In this document: positions 36,614 to 46,385 of the stretch, in pieces
Numbering within the stretch: position 1 is the first letter of the stretch
Layout of the letters: every line of letters begins with the position of its first letter
The notes under the pieces: model-generated
Told to the model about the DNA's origin: nothing
What the model saw: only the letters and a program-made list of their open reading frames with translations
Databases searched by the model: none
Source: Amycolatopsis thermophila
GTDB lineage: Bacteria; Actinomycetota; Actinomycetes; Mycobacteriales; Pseudonocardiaceae
Assembly: GCF_030814215.1 (NCBI RefSeq)
Contig: NZ_JAUSUT010000001.1
Span: 6,014,001-6,078,000 of the forward strand
Reading direction: 5' to 3'
Length of the DNA stretch: 64,000 nt
Position numbers and translations under genes: made by a program

Positions 36614-37854
36614 GGACGCGCCGCCCGGGACAGCCGCCGCCGCAGGTCGATCAGCACCGCCGCGGCGATGACGGTCTGGGCGACCAGCATTCCGGTCCCG
36701 AAGCCGAACGCGGTCGGCACGAGCAGCGCCAGCACCACCGCGGAGGCGGCGGTCGCGGCCTGCAACAGCGCCACACCCGCCCCGCGCCCGGCGGCGAGGT
36801 GCACGGCGACGCCGAGCACGACGGCCAGCCGGGGCACCTGGGCGGCCAGCAGGACCCGCAACAGGTCGGTGCCCTGGGTGTACTCCGGGCCGAAGATCGC
36901 CAGCATCACCCAGGCCAGCAGCGCGCCGGCCGCGAGCAGCGGGACGAACACCATCACCAGCCGCTTGCCCGCGCCGGTGACCAGCGACCGGGCGTGATCC
37001 GGTTCGGCGGACAGGCGCACCACCAGCGGGTTGACGAACGCGGTGGCCGCGACGTCGAGCGCGTTGATCGCGGTCCACACCACGAAGAAGACGGCGTTGG
37101 CCTCGGCGCCGAACCGGTGCAGCACGATCAGCGGCACCAGGTTGTAGAGCACCACCACGCACACCATGGCGGGGTAGGAGGGGGCCAGCAGGCGCAGGAT
37201 CTCGCGCCGGTCGGGCAGCACGCCCGGCTCCCGCGCAGCCGCGGTGCGCCGCACCGACCGCCGGATCAGGATCGTCACGACCACGACGCCGATCAGCGTC
37301 GGCACCGCCCAGGACAGCACCAGCCCGAGCGCGCCGGCGACCGGCCCGAGCCCGGCCAGCAGGCCCAGGCGCGCGACGCTGAACGAGGTGTTCTCCACCG
37401 GCACCCAGCGGGCCAGCCCGAGCCCGGTCAGCACCTCGTCCTGGAACTGGAACAGGGTCCAGCCGATGCCGGCGACGAGGAACCAGGCCACCCCGGCCGG
37501 CACCCGGTGCACGACGTCCGCGCCGGCGGGCACGAGCACGAACGCGACCGAGCCGACGACACCGCCGGCCAGCACGACCAGGTAGGTGCGCAGCAGCAGC
37601 TTCGGCTGCCGGGAACCGGCGCGGGGCAGCCAGCGCAGCACCGCCGGGCCCAGGCCGAGCTCGGCGATCCCGGCGATGAGCAGGAAACCCGACACGAACG
37701 CGGAGGTGTCGCCGACCTCGGCGGCCGGCAGCAGGCGCGCGGCCAGCACCCAGCCGATCATCCCGGCGAGCGCGGTGATCGCGGCCGACGCCGACAGCGC
37801 CAGCCCGTCGGCCACCATGCCCTTCCCGGGTGCGGTCTCCTTCTCCAGCGTCAT
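36610..37854 (-). CDS. Wzx-like oligosaccharide flippase
   Basis: A 414-residue protein with about 12 membrane helices, of the MATE/Wzx superfamily type. It is expected to flip lipid-linked repeat units across the membrane. The opening GMVADGLALSASAAITALAG, the LAPSYPAMVCVVVLYNLVPL region and the family-like FGAEANAVFFVVWTAINALD support the call. ATG start at 37854 overlaps the stop of the small upstream gene. Confidence 0.85.
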   Translation of the reverse strand: MTLEKETAPGKGMVADGLALSASAAITALAGMIGWVLAARLLPAAEVGDTSAFVSGFLLIAGIAELGLGPAVLRWLPRAGSRQPKLLLRTYLVVLAGGVVGSVAFVLVPAGADVVHRVPAGVAWFLVAGIGWTLFQFQDEVLTGLGLARWVPVENTSFSVARLGLLAGLGPVAGALGLVLSWAVPTLIGVVVVTILIRRSVRRTAAAREPGVLPDRREILRLLAPSYPAMVCVVVLYNLVPLIVLHRFGAEANAVFFVVWTAINALDVAATAFVNPLVVRLSAEPDHARSLVTGAGKRLVMVFVPLLAAGALLAWVMLAIFGPEYTQGTDLLRVLLAAQVPRLAVVLGVAVHLAAGRGAGVALLQAATAASAVVLALLVPTAFGFGTGMLVAQTVIAAAVLIDLRRRLSRAARP

Positions 37855-38210
37855 CGGCCCTCACCGGTGCGGCTGCGCTGGACGTGGTGCGCCAGCGGGA
37901 TCGCGGTGACGAACGCCAGCACCACGACCGCCGCCTCCGGATACCAGGCGTGCGTGAGCACCAGGACCTGCGCCAGGATCAGCGTGATCGACAGCGAGAG
38001 GCCGACCGCGCTGATCCAGGTGACCGACAGGTGCCGGACGTTGACGTAGGAGATCAGGGCCCAGCCGGGCGCGGTCAGCACGAACACCAGCACCGCGACC
38101 GGCCGCAGCGCGAAGTCCAGCCCGGACCAGACGAGCACGATCGTCACCAGGCAAACCGCGAGCAGCCCGCAGGCGGTGTACCGCCGGATCCTCAGCTGCT
38201 GCTCGACCAC
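37851..38210 (-). CDS. small polytopic membrane protein
   Basis: A 119-residue protein with about four membrane helices, including YTACGLLAVCLVTIVLVWSG and VAVLVFVLTAPGWALISYV. The sequence resembles DUF1616-type membrane proteins but is too short to assign firmly. Start is GTG 38210, chosen because AGGAGGGG lies six bases upstream. It is tightly coupled to the flippase gene (ATGA). Confidence 0.72.
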   Translation of the reverse strand: MVEQQLRIRRYTACGLLAVCLVTIVLVWSGLDFALRPVAVLVFVLTAPGWALISYVNVRHLSVTWISAVGLSLSITLILAQVLVLTHAWYPEAAVVVLAFVTAIPLAHHVQRSRTGEGR

Positions 38211-38241
38211 ACGTGCCCCTCCTGCCCGTCGCCCACCATCT

Positions 38242-40398
38242 TCACCGGTGGCCGGACCCGCCCTCACCCCGGGCCCGCACCAGGGCCGCGGCGCCGCCGA
38301 GCAGGCCCAGGCGCTCGTCGCGGCGCAGCTGCCGCAGGCGCGAGCGGGCCGCGCGGTCGGACAGCGGCAGTTCGGGCGTGCGCGCGGCCAGGCGGGCGGC
38401 CCCGCGCGGCACCCGGCGCAGGATGGAGAACGCGGTGACCGGGCGGCGGCGCACGGACAGCAGGAGCATCGCGGCCAGTCCCACGCCGTAGCCGCGCATC
38501 CGCTCGCGCAGCTCGAGCCAGTCGGCGCGGTGGATGTGCCGGGCCACGGCGTGCGGGGTGTGGACCACCGCGCCGCCGGCGTAGGCCAGCCGCACGAACA
38601 GGTCCAGGTCCTCCCCCGCCATCGTCGGCGTGCCGGCGCCGAGCAGCGGGTCGAACCCGCCGAGGTCCTCGAACACCGCGCGGCGCCAGGTCGCGCAGCT
38701 GCCCGGGCCGTAACGCGCCATGGACAGCGGGTACAGCGGGTCCTCGCGGGCGGTGTCGCGGTCGATCCGCTGCCACCGCACGGAGTTGCTGTAGCCCTTG
38801 AGCCGTTCGAACAGGACCTCGGCGTCGGTCTCCAGGCTGGCCGGGAGCACCAGCGAGGTCACGCACGCGACCGCGGGGTCCGCGGCGAACTCCTCGGCCA
38901 CCGCGTCGAACCAGCCCGGCTCGACGGTGATGTTCTCGTCCACGAACGCGATCAGGTCGTGGCTCGCCGCGCGGGCCCCGGTGTTGCGCGCGGTGCTGAC
39001 ACCCTTGCGCGGCTCGACGAGGTAACGCGCGCCGAGGGCCTCGACCTCGCCGCGCAACCAGGCGTCCCCCTCGGGCAGCCGCGGCAGGTTGTCGACCACG
39101 ATCACCTCGAGATCGGGGTACCCGGCCTCGAGCGCGGCGCGGGCGCTCGCGACGGCCTCCCGCTTGCGGTACGCGGTCGGGATGACGACGCTGACCGGCG
39201 GTCTGGTGAACTCCGGGCGCCGGCGCGGGGCGGGCGGGGCGGCCAGGTTCGGCAGCCGCACCACGCCGTGCTCGACCGGGAGCAGCAGGACGTCGACCGT
39301 GCGGTCGCCGTCGCGGACCAGCACCTGCGCCGCCCGGTAGTGCCCCACCCGCCGGTGCGGGACGGGCAGCACCTCCGGCGCGGTGCGCGCCTCGACGGTG
39401 GCGATGTGGATCGGGCCGTGCACCAGCGACGGCGACGGGCCGGGCCGCGGGGTGCGGATCTGCGCCTTGCCCCGCAGGTAGCCGGCCGCGGTCGAGGACA
39501 CCACGGTCACCAGGCCGAGCACACCGGAGGCACCGCTCACGCGGCCCACTGCCAGGCGCCCGAACTCGCGCACGACCGCGGCCGGGATGGCCCGGCTGAG
39601 GTAGTCCCGCTCGGTGGACAGCGCCGCCTCCCTGCCGACGAGGCGGGAGACGTAGGCCTTGGACAGGCCCTCGCCCCAGCCGCGGCGGCGCAGGTACGCC
39701 CAGGTGACCCGGTCCGGCGTCACGCGGTGGTGCACCACGGCCTCGGGCCGGAAGACGATCCGCGCGTCCGGCGCCGCCTGGCGCAGCCGGATGCACAGCT
39801 CGGTCTCCTCGCAGCCCAGCGGGGTGCGCCCGATGCGGCCGAGGTCCTCGGAGAACACCCCGGCCAGCGCGAAGGCCTCGCGGCGGAAGGACATGTTGCA
39901 GCCCATGAGGTTGCGCACCGGCGTCTCGGCGGTGGGCTGCCCGGTGTAGGTGCAGCCGACGACCCAGTCCAGCTCGCCGGTGAGCGAGCCGCGGCCCGCC
40001 GGCAGCTTCGCGGGCCGCCGCCCGGCGGGCCAGCGCGGCCGGGCGGAGCCGCCGACGGCCAGCACGTCCCGGTCGCGGTAGCCGGCCAGCAGCTGCTCCA
40101 GCCAGTCCGGCGCGGCCTCGGCGTCGTCGTCGAGGAACGCGATCACGTCGCCCTTGGCGATGCCGAGCGCGGTGTTGCGGGCGCCGGACAGTCCGCGCCG
40201 CCCGGCGTTGGGCACCACCGTCACGCCGTCGAACTCCGCGGCGGCCCGGCGCTCCAGCTCCGGGTTGTGGTCGACGACCACGATGATCTCGCGCGGCGGC
40301 ACCGACTGCCCGCGGGCCGAGGCCACCGCCGCGGCCAGGTCCGCCCAGCGCCGTTCGGTGTAGGCGCAGATCACCACGCTGGTGTCGAACGAGGTCAT
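38242..40398 (-). CDS. glycosyltransferase with two GT2 domains
   Basis: A 718-residue protein with two GT-A modules. The first (residues 1-300) has VVICAYTERRWADLAAAV and AFLDDDAEAAPDWLEQLL; the second (about 415-690) has VSVVIPTAYRKREAVASAR and FVDENITVEPGWFDAV. The metal-binding triad is DDD in module one but DEN in module two. Each also has the acceptor-binding segment typical of family 2 (GCEETELCIRLRQ and AGEDLDLFVRLAY). It may add two sugars in sequence. The ATG at 40398 overlaps the upstream stop. Confidence 0.88.
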   Translation of the reverse strand: MTSFDTSVVICAYTERRWADLAAAVASARGQSVPPREIIVVVDHNPELERRAAAEFDGVTVVPNAGRRGLSGARNTALGIAKGDVIAFLDDDAEAAPDWLEQLLAGYRDRDVLAVGGSARPRWPAGRRPAKLPAGRGSLTGELDWVVGCTYTGQPTAETPVRNLMGCNMSFRREAFALAGVFSEDLGRIGRTPLGCEETELCIRLRQAAPDARIVFRPEAVVHHRVTPDRVTWAYLRRRGWGEGLSKAYVSRLVGREAALSTERDYLSRAIPAAVVREFGRLAVGRVSGASGVLGLVTVVSSTAAGYLRGKAQIRTPRPGPSPSLVHGPIHIATVEARTAPEVLPVPHRRVGHYRAAQVLVRDGDRTVDVLLLPVEHGVVRLPNLAAPPAPRRRPEFTRPPVSVVIPTAYRKREAVASARAALEAGYPDLEVIVVDNLPRLPEGDAWLRGEVEALGARYLVEPRKGVSTARNTGARAASHDLIAFVDENITVEPGWFDAVAEEFAADPAVACVTSLVLPASLETDAEVLFERLKGYSNSVRWQRIDRDTAREDPLYPLSMARYGPGSCATWRRAVFEDLGGFDPLLGAGTPTMAGEDLDLFVRLAYAGGAVVHTPHAVARHIHRADWLELRERMRGYGVGLAAMLLLSVRRRPVTAFSILRRVPRGAARLAARTPELPLSDRAARSRLRQLRRDERLGLLGGAAALVRARGEGGSGHR

Positions 40399-41285
40399 GC
40401 TTCGGGAACCTTCGTGTCCAGCGCGAGCGGCGCGGGGACCTCGGCGGCGGGCTCGGGGGTGAACAGGCCGAAGCGCCGGCTGCGGCGCTGACGGCCGACC
40501 CGCTGCCACTCGGCCACCAGCGTGCGCAGCACCCGCCCGCCGTCGGAGAAGGTGCGCAGGTTGGTCTCACCGTGCAGGCGGGCCCGCTCGACGCTGGGCA
40601 CCTCCGTGATCCACAGGCCCAGCGCGGCCATCCGGCAGTTGATCACGGTCTCGATCTCGAAGCCGTCGCCCCACAGCATCTCCTCGCCGGCCGGCGCGAA
40701 CACCGGCGGCAGGTTCAGCAGGGGAACCAGGTCGCGCCAGAACGCGTTGTACCCGTAGCACAGGTCGGTGAAGCCGGCGCTGAAGAGCGTGTTCGACAGC
40801 CGGTTGAGGCCGGAGTTGCCGGCCGCGCGCAGGTGTGTGATGTCGTGGCTGCCGCCACCGGGGGCGAACCGGGTGCCCTTGGCGAAGTCGGCGCCGCCGG
40901 TGAGCGCTTCCACGAACCGCGGGATCTCCGCCGGATCGGCCGAGCCGTCGGCGTCGAACATGACGATGACGTCGCCGGAGGCGGCGAGGAAGCCGCAGGC
41001 CAGCGCGTTGCCCTTGCCCCGGCGGGTCTGCCGGATCACGCGCGTGCCGGGACGGGCGGCGCGGGCGACCTCGGGCGTGCCGTCGCCGGAGTCGGCGTCG
41101 ACCACCAGCACCTCGTGCACCGGCGGCAGCTCGGGCAGGACCTCGCGCAGGTTCGGCGCCTCGTTCTTGGCCGGGACCACGATGGTGACGCGCGGATCGG
41201 GGCCGCGGCGGGGCGGGTGCGCGGCGGCGAAGGCGAACGCGTCGCCGAGGTTCTCGTAGTCGGTGACGGGACTGGGGGAATCCAT
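40395..41285 (-). CDS. family 2 glycosyltransferase (DPM/GtrB-like)
   Basis: A 296-residue protein. VTIVVPAKNEAPNLREVLPEL opens the GT-A fold, and VIVMFDADGSADPAEIP carries the DxD. No membrane anchor is visible, so it is a soluble or peripherally bound member. ATG start at 41285. It begins a run of six coupled genes down to 33820. Confidence 0.88.
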   Translation of the reverse strand: MDSPSPVTDYENLGDAFAFAAAHPPRRGPDPRVTIVVPAKNEAPNLREVLPELPPVHEVLVVDADSGDGTPEVARAARPGTRVIRQTRRGKGNALACGFLAASGDVIVMFDADGSADPAEIPRFVEALTGGADFAKGTRFAPGGGSHDITHLRAAGNSGLNRLSNTLFSAGFTDLCYGYNAFWRDLVPLLNLPPVFAPAGEEMLWGDGFEIETVINCRMAALGLWITEVPSVERARLHGETNLRTFSDGGRVLRTLVAEWQRVGRQRRSRRFGLFTPEPAAEVPAPLALDTKVPEA

Positions 41286-41394
41286 GATCGTCAACGCCGT
41301 GCTGTCCTTGCTGGCGGGCACACCCTGGGGGTGGTGTGCGGGTCGGGGGTGGCGGGGCTGCTGGTGCTGCTGTCTGGGACGCGCGGCCCTGCGG

Positions 41395-42420
41395 TCAGGT
41401 TCGGTCTCTTCGCAGATCCGCCGCGAGCGCGCCGCGGGCCTGTTCGGACTTCAGCCACGCCAGGCGCGTGTAGCGCCCGGTGAAGGCCTCCATGGTCAGG
41501 CCGTGACGGGTGTAGTGCCCGGCCAGTTCCCTGGCGCCGTCGGCGACGGTCCAGACGGCGTCGTAGCCGGGAAGCGCTTCCCGGATCCGGGAGAAGTCGA
41601 CCCGGTAGGAGCGCGGGTCCGGGCCCGCCTCGCCGGTGATCAGCAGCTCCGAGCCGGGCACCGCGGTGACCACGGACTCGGCGATCTGGCGGACGGTGAG
41701 GTTGTTGGCCTCGGTGCCCACGTTGAACGCCCGGTCGTGCACGGCTTCGGCGGGCGCGGTCAGCGCCGCCGCGAAGGCCCGGGCGATGTCGAGCGCGTGC
41801 ACCAGCGGCCGCCACGGAGTGCCGTCGGAGAGCACCCGCACCTGGCCGGTGAGCACGGCGTGGCCCACCAGGTTGTTCAGGACGATGTCCGCGCGCAGCC
41901 GCGGCGAGAACCCGAAGGCGGTGGCGTTGCGCAGGTACACCGGGCTGAAGCCGGCGTCGGCGAGGTCGTGCAGGTCGTCCTCGACCCGGACCTTGGACTC
42001 GGCGTACGGGGTGACCGGGCGCAGCGGCGCGTCCTCGGTCACCAGCTCCTCCCCCGCCGCGCCGTAGACCGAGCACGTGGAGGCGTAGAGGAACCGCCGC
42101 ACCCCGGCGTCCTTGGCGAGCTTGGCCAGCTGGACCGACGCGGTGTGGTTGATCTCGTAGGTCAGTTCGGGCGCGAGGGCGCCGAGCGGGTCGTTGGACA
42201 GCGCGGCCAGGTGGATCACGGCGTCCACTCCGGACAGCCGGTCGGCGGTGACGTCGCGCAGGTCCGCCGGCTCGCCCGGCGGGTCGTCCGGCCGCGGCCC
42301 GAGCACGCAGGCCGCGAACAGGCCGGAGTCCAGCCCGAGCACCTCGTGCCCGGCCTCGCGCAGCACCGGCGCCATCACCGAGCCCAGGTACCCCTGGTGA
42401 CCGGTCAGCAGAACGCGCAT
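41395..42420 (-). CDS. NAD-dependent nucleotide-sugar epimerase/dehydratase (extended SDR)
   Basis: A 341-residue extended short-chain dehydrogenase. [17 protein letters not shown] is the GxxGxxG cofactor loop, and [11 protein letters not shown] holds the YxxxK pair. [11 protein letters not shown] and [14 protein letters not shown] are typical of nucleotide-sugar enzymes. It may act on the CDP- or dTDP-activated sugar made by the neighbouring cytidylyltransferase-like gene. The ATG shares one base with that gene's stop. Confidence 0.9.
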   Translation of the reverse strand: MRVLLTGHQGYLGSVMAPVLREAGHEVLGLDSGLFAACVLGPRPDDPPGEPADLRDVTADRLSGVDAVIHLAALSNDPLGALAPELTYEINHTASVQLAKLAKDAGVRRFLYASTCSVYGAAGEELVTEDAPLRPVTPYAESKVRVEDDLHDLADAGFSPVYLRNATAFGFSPRLRADIVLNNLVGHAVLTGQVRVLSDGTPWRPLVHALDIARAFAAALTAPAEAVHDRAFNVGTEANNLTVRQIAESVVTAVPGSELLITGEAGPDPRSYRVDFSRIREALPGYDAVWTVADGARELAGHYTRHGLTMEAFTGRYTRLAWLKSEQARGALAADLRRDRT

Positions 42421-43223
42421 CACCGCACCCCCGCCGGGATCGTGGACGGGCGCTCCCACAGCATCCAGGGTCGCGCGCCGCTCTCGTAGGCCGCGTCGAG
42501 CGCCGCCCGTTCCTTGAACGTGTCCGCGGGCTGCCAGAACCCGCGGTAGGGGTAGGCGATCAGGCGGTCCTTTTCGGCCAGTGCGGCGCAGCCGTCCTCG
42601 ACCAGGTCGCCGTTCTCCGGCAGGTGGTCGAAGATCTCCTGGCGGAGCACGAAGTAGCCGGCGTTCTCCCACAGCGGCAGGCGGCTGGCCGAGCTGATCG
42701 AGGAGACCCGGTTGCCGTCGCCGGCGAACTGGACGCAGTGGAACGACGACTGCGGCGGAACCACCATCATCGAGGCGCCCGCGTCGGCGGCGGCGAGGTT
42801 GTCGACCATGACGTCGAGCGGGGCGTCGGTGAGCACGTCGGCGTAGTTGGCCAGGAACATCTCCTCGCCCTCGACGTGCTCGCGCACGCGCCGCAGCCGC
42901 TCGCCGATCGGCGATTCGACACCGGTGTGCACGAACGTGATCGTCCAGTCGCTGATGTCGGTGGACAGCAGCTCGACCTCGCCACCGCGCAGCACGAAGT
43001 CGTTGGACGCGGTCTCGGTGTAGGACAGGAAGAAGTCCTTGATGTGCCGGGCGCCGTAGCCCAGGCACAGGACGAACTCGGTGTGCCCGAAGTGCGCGTA
43101 GTAGCGCATCACGTGCCACAGCAGCGGCCGCGGGCCGACCATCTGCATCGGCTTCGGGACGTCGTCCGCGGGGCCGTTGCGCATGCGCATCCCGTAGCCA
43201 CCGCAGAAGAGCACCACCTTCAT
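42420..43223 (-). CDS. sugar nucleotidyltransferase (glucose-1-phosphate cytidylyltransferase-like)
   Basis: A 267-residue nucleotidyltransferase. The N-terminal [17 protein letters not shown] is a family variant of the GGxGxR binding loop, and [20 protein letters not shown] resembles RfbF/DdhA. Later landmarks are [17 protein letters not shown] and [16 protein letters not shown]. It should activate a hexose 1-phosphate with CTP or a related nucleotide. Start codon lies directly after the C-methyltransferase stop. Confidence 0.88.
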   Translation of the reverse strand: MKVVLFCGGYGMRMRNGPADDVPKPMQMVGPRPLLWHVMRYYAHFGHTEFVLCLGYGARHIKDFFLSYTETASNDFVLRGGEVELLSTDISDWTITFVHTGVESPIGERLRRVREHVEGEEMFLANYADVLTDAPLDVMVDNLAAADAGASMMVVPPQSSFHCVQFAGDGNRVSSISSASRLPLWENAGYFVLRQEIFDHLPENGDLVEDGCAALAEKDRLIAYPYRGFWQPADTFKERAALDAAYESGARPWMLWERPSTIPAGVR

Positions 43224-44507
43224 TCAGTTCACCTCGACAGCCTGCAGCGCGGGGATTTCCGGGACTTCCGGGGAGACGATCTCGAGTTCCGGGATCGCGA
43301 ACACCAGCCGGCCGCCCCAGTCCGCGATGTGGCGCAGCTGCTCGGTCAGCTCGGCGCGCAGGTTCCACGGCAGCACGAGCACGTAGTCGGGGCGGTCCGC
43401 CTCGATCCGGTCCGGTTCGAGGATCGGGATGCGCGTACCGGGGGTGAACCGGCCGTGCTTGTACGGATTCCGGTCCACAGTGTACTCGAGCAGGTCGGGC
43501 CGGATCCCGCAGTGGTTGAGCAGCGTGTTGCCCTTGCCCGGCGCGCCGTAGCCGACCACGCGCTCGCCGCGGCGCTTCGCCCCGATCAGGAACTCCAGCA
43601 GGGACAACCGGACCTCGCCGACACGGCGGGCGAAACCGGCGTACCCGGACAGCTCGTGCAGGCCCGCGGCCCGCTCGCGCTCCAGCACACCGGTGACGCG
43701 CGCCGACGGCTCGCCCGCGACCTCGGCCGGCCGCGCCCACACGCGGATCGAGCCGCCGTGGGTGTCCAGCAGCTCGACGTCGGCCACGGCCAAGCCGGCG
43801 GTCGCGAGGGCGCGGCGGGCCGAGGCGAGCGTGTAGTACTGGAAGTGCTCGTGGTAGATCGTGTCGTACTGGGTCAGCTCGATGAGGCTGAGCAGGTGCT
43901 GCACCTCGATCGAGACCCAGCCGTCGTCGGCGACGAGCGCGCGCAGGCCGCGCGTGAACCCGAGGACGTCGGGGATGTGGGCGTAGACGTTGTTGGCCAC
44001 CACCAGGTCCGCCGGGCCGTGCTCGCGCCGCACGCGCTCGCCGGTCTCCGGGGTCAGGAACTCGGTCAGGGTCGGCACGCCGGCCTCCCGGGCGGCCGCG
44101 CCGACGTTGACCGACGGCTCGATGCCCAGGCAGCGCACGCCGCGCGCGACGACGTTGCGCAGCAGGTACCCGTCGTTGCTGGCGACCTCGACGACGAAGG
44201 AGTCCGGGCCCAGGCCCAGGCGGGCGGCCGCGGAGTCGACGAACCGTTCCGCGTGCGCGAGCCAGGAGGAGGAAAATGACGAGAAGTAAGCGTATTCGGT
44301 GAAAGTCTCGACGGGATCGATCAGGGGCGGCAGCTGGGCCAGCAGGCAGTCCGGGCAGATCCGCAGGTGCAGGGGGTACGCCGGCTCGGGCGCGTCGAGC
44401 TGGTCCGGCGCGAGGAACGATTCGCACGGCGGACTGGCGCCGAGGTCGACCACGCTCCGCAGGTCCGGCGAACCGCACAGGCGGCAGGACAGCGGCTCGG
44501 CTGGCAT
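43224..44507 (-). CDS. class I SAM-dependent sugar C-methyltransferase (NovU/TylC3-like)
   Basis: A 427-residue protein. Two Cys pairs near the N-terminus (CRLCGSPDL and CPDCLLAQL) form the zinc-binding domain. The SAM-binding core begins [19 protein letters not shown] (near residue 105). The C-terminal Rossmann-like part has [14 protein letters not shown]. This domain order is that of enzymes that C-methylate activated deoxysugars. ATG at 44507. It precedes the nucleotidyltransferase and SDR, so all three may make one methyl-branched sugar donor. Confidence 0.92.
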   Translation of the reverse strand: MPAEPLSCRLCGSPDLRSVVDLGASPPCESFLAPDQLDAPEPAYPLHLRICPDCLLAQLPPLIDPVETFTEYAYFSSFSSSWLAHAERFVDSAAARLGLGPDSFVVEVASNDGYLLRNVVARGVRCLGIEPSVNVGAAAREAGVPTLTEFLTPETGERVRREHGPADLVVANNVYAHIPDVLGFTRGLRALVADDGWVSIEVQHLLSLIELTQYDTIYHEHFQYYTLASARRALATAGLAVADVELLDTHGGSIRVWARPAEVAGEPSARVTGVLERERAAGLHELSGYAGFARRVGEVRLSLLEFLIGAKRRGERVVGYGAPGKGNTLLNHCGIRPDLLEYTVDRNPYKHGRFTPGTRIPILEPDRIEADRPDYVLVLPWNLRAELTEQLRHIADWGGRLVFAIPELEIVSPEVPEIPALQAVEVN

Positions 44508-44603
44508 GTGGCAGTTACTCCCCTGTGGTCAGATCACCCCGCCCGCAGCGGGGCCTCATCACCGTGACTATAGGGATGGCGCGGAGCGGCGTTACGAGCA
44601 ACT

Positions 44604-44634
44604 GGGTGATCAATTCACCCCAATCGGGTGATCG
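44604..44634. promoter_or_regulatory. repeat cluster upstream of the sugar C-methyltransferase operon
   Basis: GGGTGA and TCACCC form an inverted repeat around TCAAT (44604-44620), and GGGTGATCG recurs at 44626-44634. A leftward TATAGT box lies between this cluster and the start at 44507. It could be an activator or repressor site for the leftward operon. Confidence 0.4.
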
Positions 44635-44719
44635 ATAACACGCACTGTGTCGCCCGGTCTCACGAGAAGCCACCAGAAGAGATCAACTTCGCGGTCCGAC
44701 CGGATTTCCCGAAGACGCG

Positions 44720-45793
44720 TCAGGCCAGGATCCACTCGCAGTGGCCCCCGTCGAGCTGCGGGAAAGCCGTGCGCACCTCGGCTTCAAGATCGGGGACGAA
44801 CAGCAGGACGGCGTGCGGGATCGGGTGGGTGAGGTTCTCCGGACCGACCACCGGTATCCGGGTACCGGGCATACGCCGGCCGTGCTTCGCCGGGGAGATG
44901 TCGACGATCGCGGGCAACAGATCGATATCGATTCCCGCGCGGCGAAGCAAGACGACGGCACGGGAGGCCGCACCGTAGCCCACCACGCCGCGGCCGGCGT
45001 AGTCGCGCAGCCGCGCCAGCACGCGGTCGCACCCCTGCCCGACCGCCCGGCCCAGTCCCGCCACCACGCCGATGTCCTCGATGCCGGCGGCGCGTTCGGC
45101 GGCCACCAGCGCGGCGGTCGCCTCGTCCGGCGCCGGCTCGCGGCGCAGCTCCAGCAGCACGGTGCCGCCGTAGAGGTCGAAGCTCCAGCTGCGCCCCGGC
45201 CCGAGCCCGGCGGAGGCGGCCAGTGTGATCGCCGCCGGTGCCGAGTAGTACGCGAAATGCCCGTGCCGCAAGGCGTTCCACTGTCCCTGACGGACGATCG
45301 AGGCCAGCGAGTGGAACTGCATGAGCAGTGCGCCGCCGGGAGCCAGCCGCGCGGCCCGGCGCGCCATCGCCGCGCGCTGGTCCGGTTCGTGCATCAGGCC
45401 GAAGCAGTCGACCACGACGTCGGCGGGCTCGTCCGCGGCGGCCTCCCGCATGCCGGCGGCGCGCAGCAACGGCAGCCACGACCCGCCGTGCGGGCTGCCG
45501 AACTCGGCCACGGTCGCACCCGGCCGCACCAGCCCGGCCCGCGTCAGCCGGGCGACCGCGTCGGCGGCCTGGTCGGTCAGCGCCCTCGGTTCCACCCCCG
45601 CCGGCTCCTCGGCCGTGCCGGGGTCCTCGGCCAGCTGCGCCAGCGCGCACCGCGCGCACATCCACATCCGCAGCGGCCACACCGGGTCGGGGCCGGGATC
45701 GGTGGCGGGCGGGAACAGGTCGCACGGCGGTTGCTCCCCCAGGTCGAGCACGAGCTCCCCGTCGGCCGTGCCGCACGCCCGGCAAGATGGCAC
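44720..45793 (-). CDS. shorter paralogue of the sugar C-methyltransferase
   Basis: A 357-residue protein. The N-terminal zinc-binding Cys pairs are kept (CRACGTADG and CARCALAQL), as is the C-terminal GYGAASRAVVLLRRAG segment. The SAM motif is unusual: the neighbour reads [10 protein letters not shown], this one reads EFGSPHGGSWLPLL, and the protein is 70 residues shorter. It may bind SAM poorly or have a structural role. GTG start at 45793 with GGAAGGGG upstream. Its divergent neighbour is the RmlC-like gene, 43 bases away. Confidence 0.85.
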   Translation of the reverse strand: MPSCRACGTADGELVLDLGEQPPCDLFPPATDPGPDPVWPLRMWMCARCALAQLAEDPGTAEEPAGVEPRALTDQAADAVARLTRAGLVRPGATVAEFGSPHGGSWLPLLRAAGMREAAADEPADVVVDCFGLMHEPDQRAAMARRAARLAPGGALLMQFHSLASIVRQGQWNALRHGHFAYYSAPAAITLAASAGLGPGRSWSFDLYGGTVLLELRREPAPDEATAALVAAERAAGIEDIGVVAGLGRAVGQGCDRVLARLRDYAGRGVVGYGAASRAVVLLRRAGIDIDLLPAIVDISPAKHGRRMPGTRIPVVGPENLTHPIPHAVLLFVPDLEAEVRTAFPQLDGGHCEWILA

Positions 45794-45836
45794 CGTTTCC
45801 CCTTCCCCAACACCGATCGGACAGGAGCAACATACG

Positions 45837-46385
45837 GTGCAGGTGACCGAGACCGCGCTGGCGGGCGTGCTGCTCATGCGCCCGCGGCCCCACCACGACG
45901 AACGGGGCCTGTTCACCCGGACCTTCGACGCCGCGATCGCCCGCGAGCACGGGGTCGACCTCGGCCCGCTCGCGCAGGACTCGCAGTCCCGGTCGCGCCG
46001 GGGTGTCGTGCGCGGGCTGCACGGGCGGTCCGGGCGCGGCGAAGGCAAGCTCGTGCGGTGCGCGCACGGCGCCGTGCTGGACGTCGTGGTCGACATCCGG
46101 CCGGGGTCGGCGACCTTCGGGCGGTCCCTGGCGGTGCGGCTGGACGACGAGGAGTTCGTCTCGCTGTGGGTACCGCCCGGGATGCTGCACGGCTTCCAGT
46201 CGCTGACCGCGACCGCCGACGTCTGCTACCGCATCGACACACCGCACGATCCGGCGCAGGACCTGGCGGTCCGCTACGACGACCCCGATCTGGCGATCGA
46301 GTGGCCGCTGCCGGTGTCGGCGGTCAGCCCGCGCGACGCGTCGGCGCCGTCGTGGCGGGAGCTGCTGGCGACGCTGCGAGCGTGA
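45837..46385 (+). CDS. RmlC-like dTDP-4-dehydro-6-deoxysugar epimerase
   Basis: A 182-residue cupin-type sugar epimerase. The catalytic histidine is in VVRGLHGRSGRGEGKLVRC, the aspartate in DVVVDIRPGSATFG, and FVSLWVPPGMLHGFQSLTA matches the family. It should act on a 4-keto-6-deoxysugar nucleotide. The start is GTG 45837 with AGGAG at 45823-45827. The last 62 bases overlap the convergent PIG-L gene. Confidence 0.9.
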   Translation: MQVTETALAGVLLMRPRPHHDERGLFTRTFDAAIAREHGVDLGPLAQDSQSRSRRGVVRGLHGRSGRGEGKLVRCAHGAVLDVVVDIRPGSATFGRSLAVRLDDEEFVSLWVPPGMLHGFQSLTATADVCYRIDTPHDPAQDLAVRYDDPDLAIEWPLPVSAVSPRDASAPSWRELLATLRA

